Source of the DNA: DATJIG01 sp035493495
Lineage (GTDB): Bacteria > Pseudomonadota > Alphaproteobacteria > SMXQ01
DNA: 15,150 nt
Direction of reading: 5' to 3'
Assembly: GCA_035493495.1 (NCBI GenBank)
Contig: DATJIG010000341.1
Location: 1-15,150 of the forward strand
In this document: positions 13,672 to 15,150 of the stretch, one piece after another
Layout: each line of letters begins with the position of its first letter
Position numbering within the stretch: the first letter of the stretch is position 1
The notes under the pieces: generated by a model
Told to the model about the DNA's origin: nothing
The model's database searches: none
Seen by the model: only the letters and a program-made list of their open reading frames with translations
Position numbers and translations under genes: made by a program

Positions 13672-15150
13672 ATGAAGCGCGACAGTTTCGAAGGTTCGGT
13701 GCCGAGGACGGAGGATATTCTCCGCAGCGAGCGCGACCGGTTTGTGGCCCTTGCCTTCTGCGCCTCCGACATCCTGATCGAACTCGATGCGACCCTGCGG
13801 GTCGTCTACGTCGCCGGCGCGACCGTGGGCACTCTCGGCGCCGCGCCCCAGGCCCTGATCGGCCGCTCGTTCCTCGATATCGTTGCCGAACCCGACCGCG
13901 ATTGGGCCAAGAGCCTGCTCGCCACCGCGGTGGGAGGCGAGCGCATCCGCGACGTGCGCATCCGGCTCCAGAGCGGCTCGCGCGAAGCCGCGCCCCTGGC
14001 GCTGGTCGGTTACCACATGCCGGATCTCGGGCGCTATTACCTCGCGCTGCACATTGTCGGCGGACTGGCCCAGGCGCCGCCGGTTCCCGTCACCAACCGC
14101 CTGACGCCGAGTGGCCTGCCCGATGGCCCGGCGCTAGCCGATTCGGCGGGTACGCGCCTCAAGGCTCTCGGTCCGGCGGCCAAGGCCTACAAGCTGACGA
14201 TGCTCCGGCTCGACGGACTGAGCGAGCTCGAGGAACGGCTCGAGAGCGAAACCAGCGCGCGCCTGCTGAAGTCGGTGGGCGACATCGTTCGCGAGGCGTC
14301 GCTCGGCGGCGACACCGCCGGCCAGTTCGACGCCCGCAGCTTCGGCTTCGTCCATGCCACGTCCGCCGATACGGCGGCTCTCGCCGAGCGCGTGCGCGCG
14401 GCGGCGCGCAGCGTCGACCCGGACGGCGAGGGCGTCCACCCGGTGGCGGCGCAGCTCGACCTCGATCTCGAGGGCATGAGTCGTGATGACGCGGCGCGGG
14501 CGTGCCTGTACGTGTTCGACCGCTTCGTCTCCCAGGGCGACAGCTTCGATCTGACGAGTCTGTCGGCGGGACTATCGGCCCTCATCAACGACACCGTCGA
14601 TCGCGTGCAGGAGTTCCGGAGCGTCGTCCGTGACGGGCGCTTCCGCATGGTATTTCAGCCGGTCGTCGATCTGGTGACCCGGCAGATCCAGCACTACGAG
14701 GCGCTGGCGCGGTTCGACGACTTCGGTCCGGCTGCGGACGGACCGTACCAGACGATCACTTTCGCCGAGCGCAGCGGACTGATCTGCGATTTCGACCTCG
14801 CCATGTGCGCCAAGGTGCTTCGCTGGCTCGAGGACGAGAGAACGGCGGGCGTCGATCACCACGTGGCCGTAAATGTCTCCGGCCGGTCGATCGGCTCGCC
14901 CGCGTTCGTCGACGCCTTGCATCGGCAGCTTCGCGAGCATCCGTCGCTGCGCGGCAACGTGCTGTTCGAGATCACCGAGTCGGCCCGCATCCAGAATCTC
15001 GAGGCGGTGGCGCAGGTGGTGCGCGGCTTGCGCGACGCCGGCCACAAGGTTTGCCTCGACGACTTCGGCGCCGGCGCCTCGGCCTTTCAATATCTTCGCG
15101 CGCTCGACGTCGACGTGGTGAAGATCGACGGCATCTACGTGCGCGACGCG
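13672..15150 (+). CDS. PAS-like / degenerate GGDEF / EAL domain protein (cyclic-di-GMP phosphodiesterase), 3' end cut off
   Basis: The frame opens at ATG 13672, after a good GAGG ribosome site, and stays open for 493 codons to the end of the window, so the C-terminus is missing. Residues about 20-130 look PAS-like (FCASDILIELDATLRVVYV, then FLDIVAEPDRDWA). Residues about 165-250 follow a GGDEF layout, but the signature position reads DARSF (220-224), so cyclase activity is not expected. The EAL domain begins near 330 (FQPVVDL) and has EAL itself (Glu343), Asn401 in NVSG, Glu433 in EITE, Asp463 and Asp464 in DDFG, and Lys484 in KIDG, the residues needed for metal binding and catalysis in this family. 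Later catalytic glutamates lie beyond the edge. It probably hydrolyses cyclic-di-GMP in response to a signal sensed by the N-terminus. No membrane span is seen. Confidence 0.9.
   Translation, partial: MKRDSFEGSVPRTEDILRSERDRFVALAFCASDILIELDATLRVVYVAGATVGTLGAAPQALIGRSFLDIVAEPDRDWAKSLLATAVGGERIRDVRIRLQSGSREAAPLALVGYHMPDLGRYYLALHIVGGLAQAPPVPVTNRLTPSGLPDGPALADSAGTRLKALGPAAKAYKLTMLRLDGLSELEERLESETSARLLKSVGDIVREASLGGDTAGQFDARSFGFVHATSADTAALAERVRAAARSVDPDGEGVHPVAAQLDLDLEGMSRDDAARACLYVFDRFVSQGDSFDLTSLSAGLSALINDTVDRVQEFRSVVRDGRFRMVFQPVVDLVTRQIQHYEALARFDDFGPAADGPYQTITFAERSGLICDFDLAMCAKVLRWLEDERTAGVDHHVAVNVSGRSIGSPAFVDALHRQLREHPSLRGNVLFEITESARIQNLEAVAQVVRGLRDAGHKVCLDDFGAGASAFQYLRALDVDVVKIDGIYVRDA

Overview
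This window looks like chromosomal core DNA of a G+C-rich alphaproteobacterium. Codons end mostly in G or C, almost every base lies in a gene, and the order HAD nucleotidase - dapD - dapE - small membrane protein, convergent with def - fmt - truA and with rmuC divergent from def, is the kind of neighbourhood I know from Hyphomicrobiales and Rhodospirillales. The family assignment comes from protein motifs; the taxonomic order is inference. I see no rRNA, tRNA, insertion sequence, phage gene or CRISPR array.

Left part (1-4462): biotin synthesis, split into two divergent units around a 90-bp control region. bioF and bioD run leftward with a GTGA overlap. bioB and bioA run rightward with a 4-base gap. 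Together they carry the four last steps from pimeloyl thioester to biotin; no pimelate-forming gene (bioC, bioH, bioZ) is in view. The control region carries a TATACT box on one strand and a TATAAA box on the other, sharing the same TATA bases. Beyond bioD, positions 1-244 hold no convincing gene but several perfect inverted repeats.

Middle part (4459-10023): a DUF5996 protein runs leftward and overlaps the bioA stop codon on the bases CTAG. Divergent from it is a small multi-pass membrane protein. rmuC (leftward) is followed by the rightward translation-initiation/tRNA unit def - fmt - truA: peptide deformylase, methionyl-tRNA formyltransferase (the two ends of the N-formyl cycle) and tRNA pseudouridine synthase.

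Right part (10033-15150): a leftward lysine/diaminopimelate unit of dapD, dapE and an unknown membrane protein, preceded by a HAD-family pyrimidine 5'-nucleotidase. Divergent from the nucleotidase is a sensory protein with a PAS-like N-terminus, a degenerate GGDEF-like middle and an EAL cyclic-di-GMP phosphodiesterase domain. It stays open to the last base of the window.

No clearly new multi-gene system is visible. The best leads are the face-to-face bioF/bioB promoters without a recognisable BioR or BirA operator, the DUF5996 and two membrane proteins of unknown role, and the degenerate GGDEF-EAL protein.
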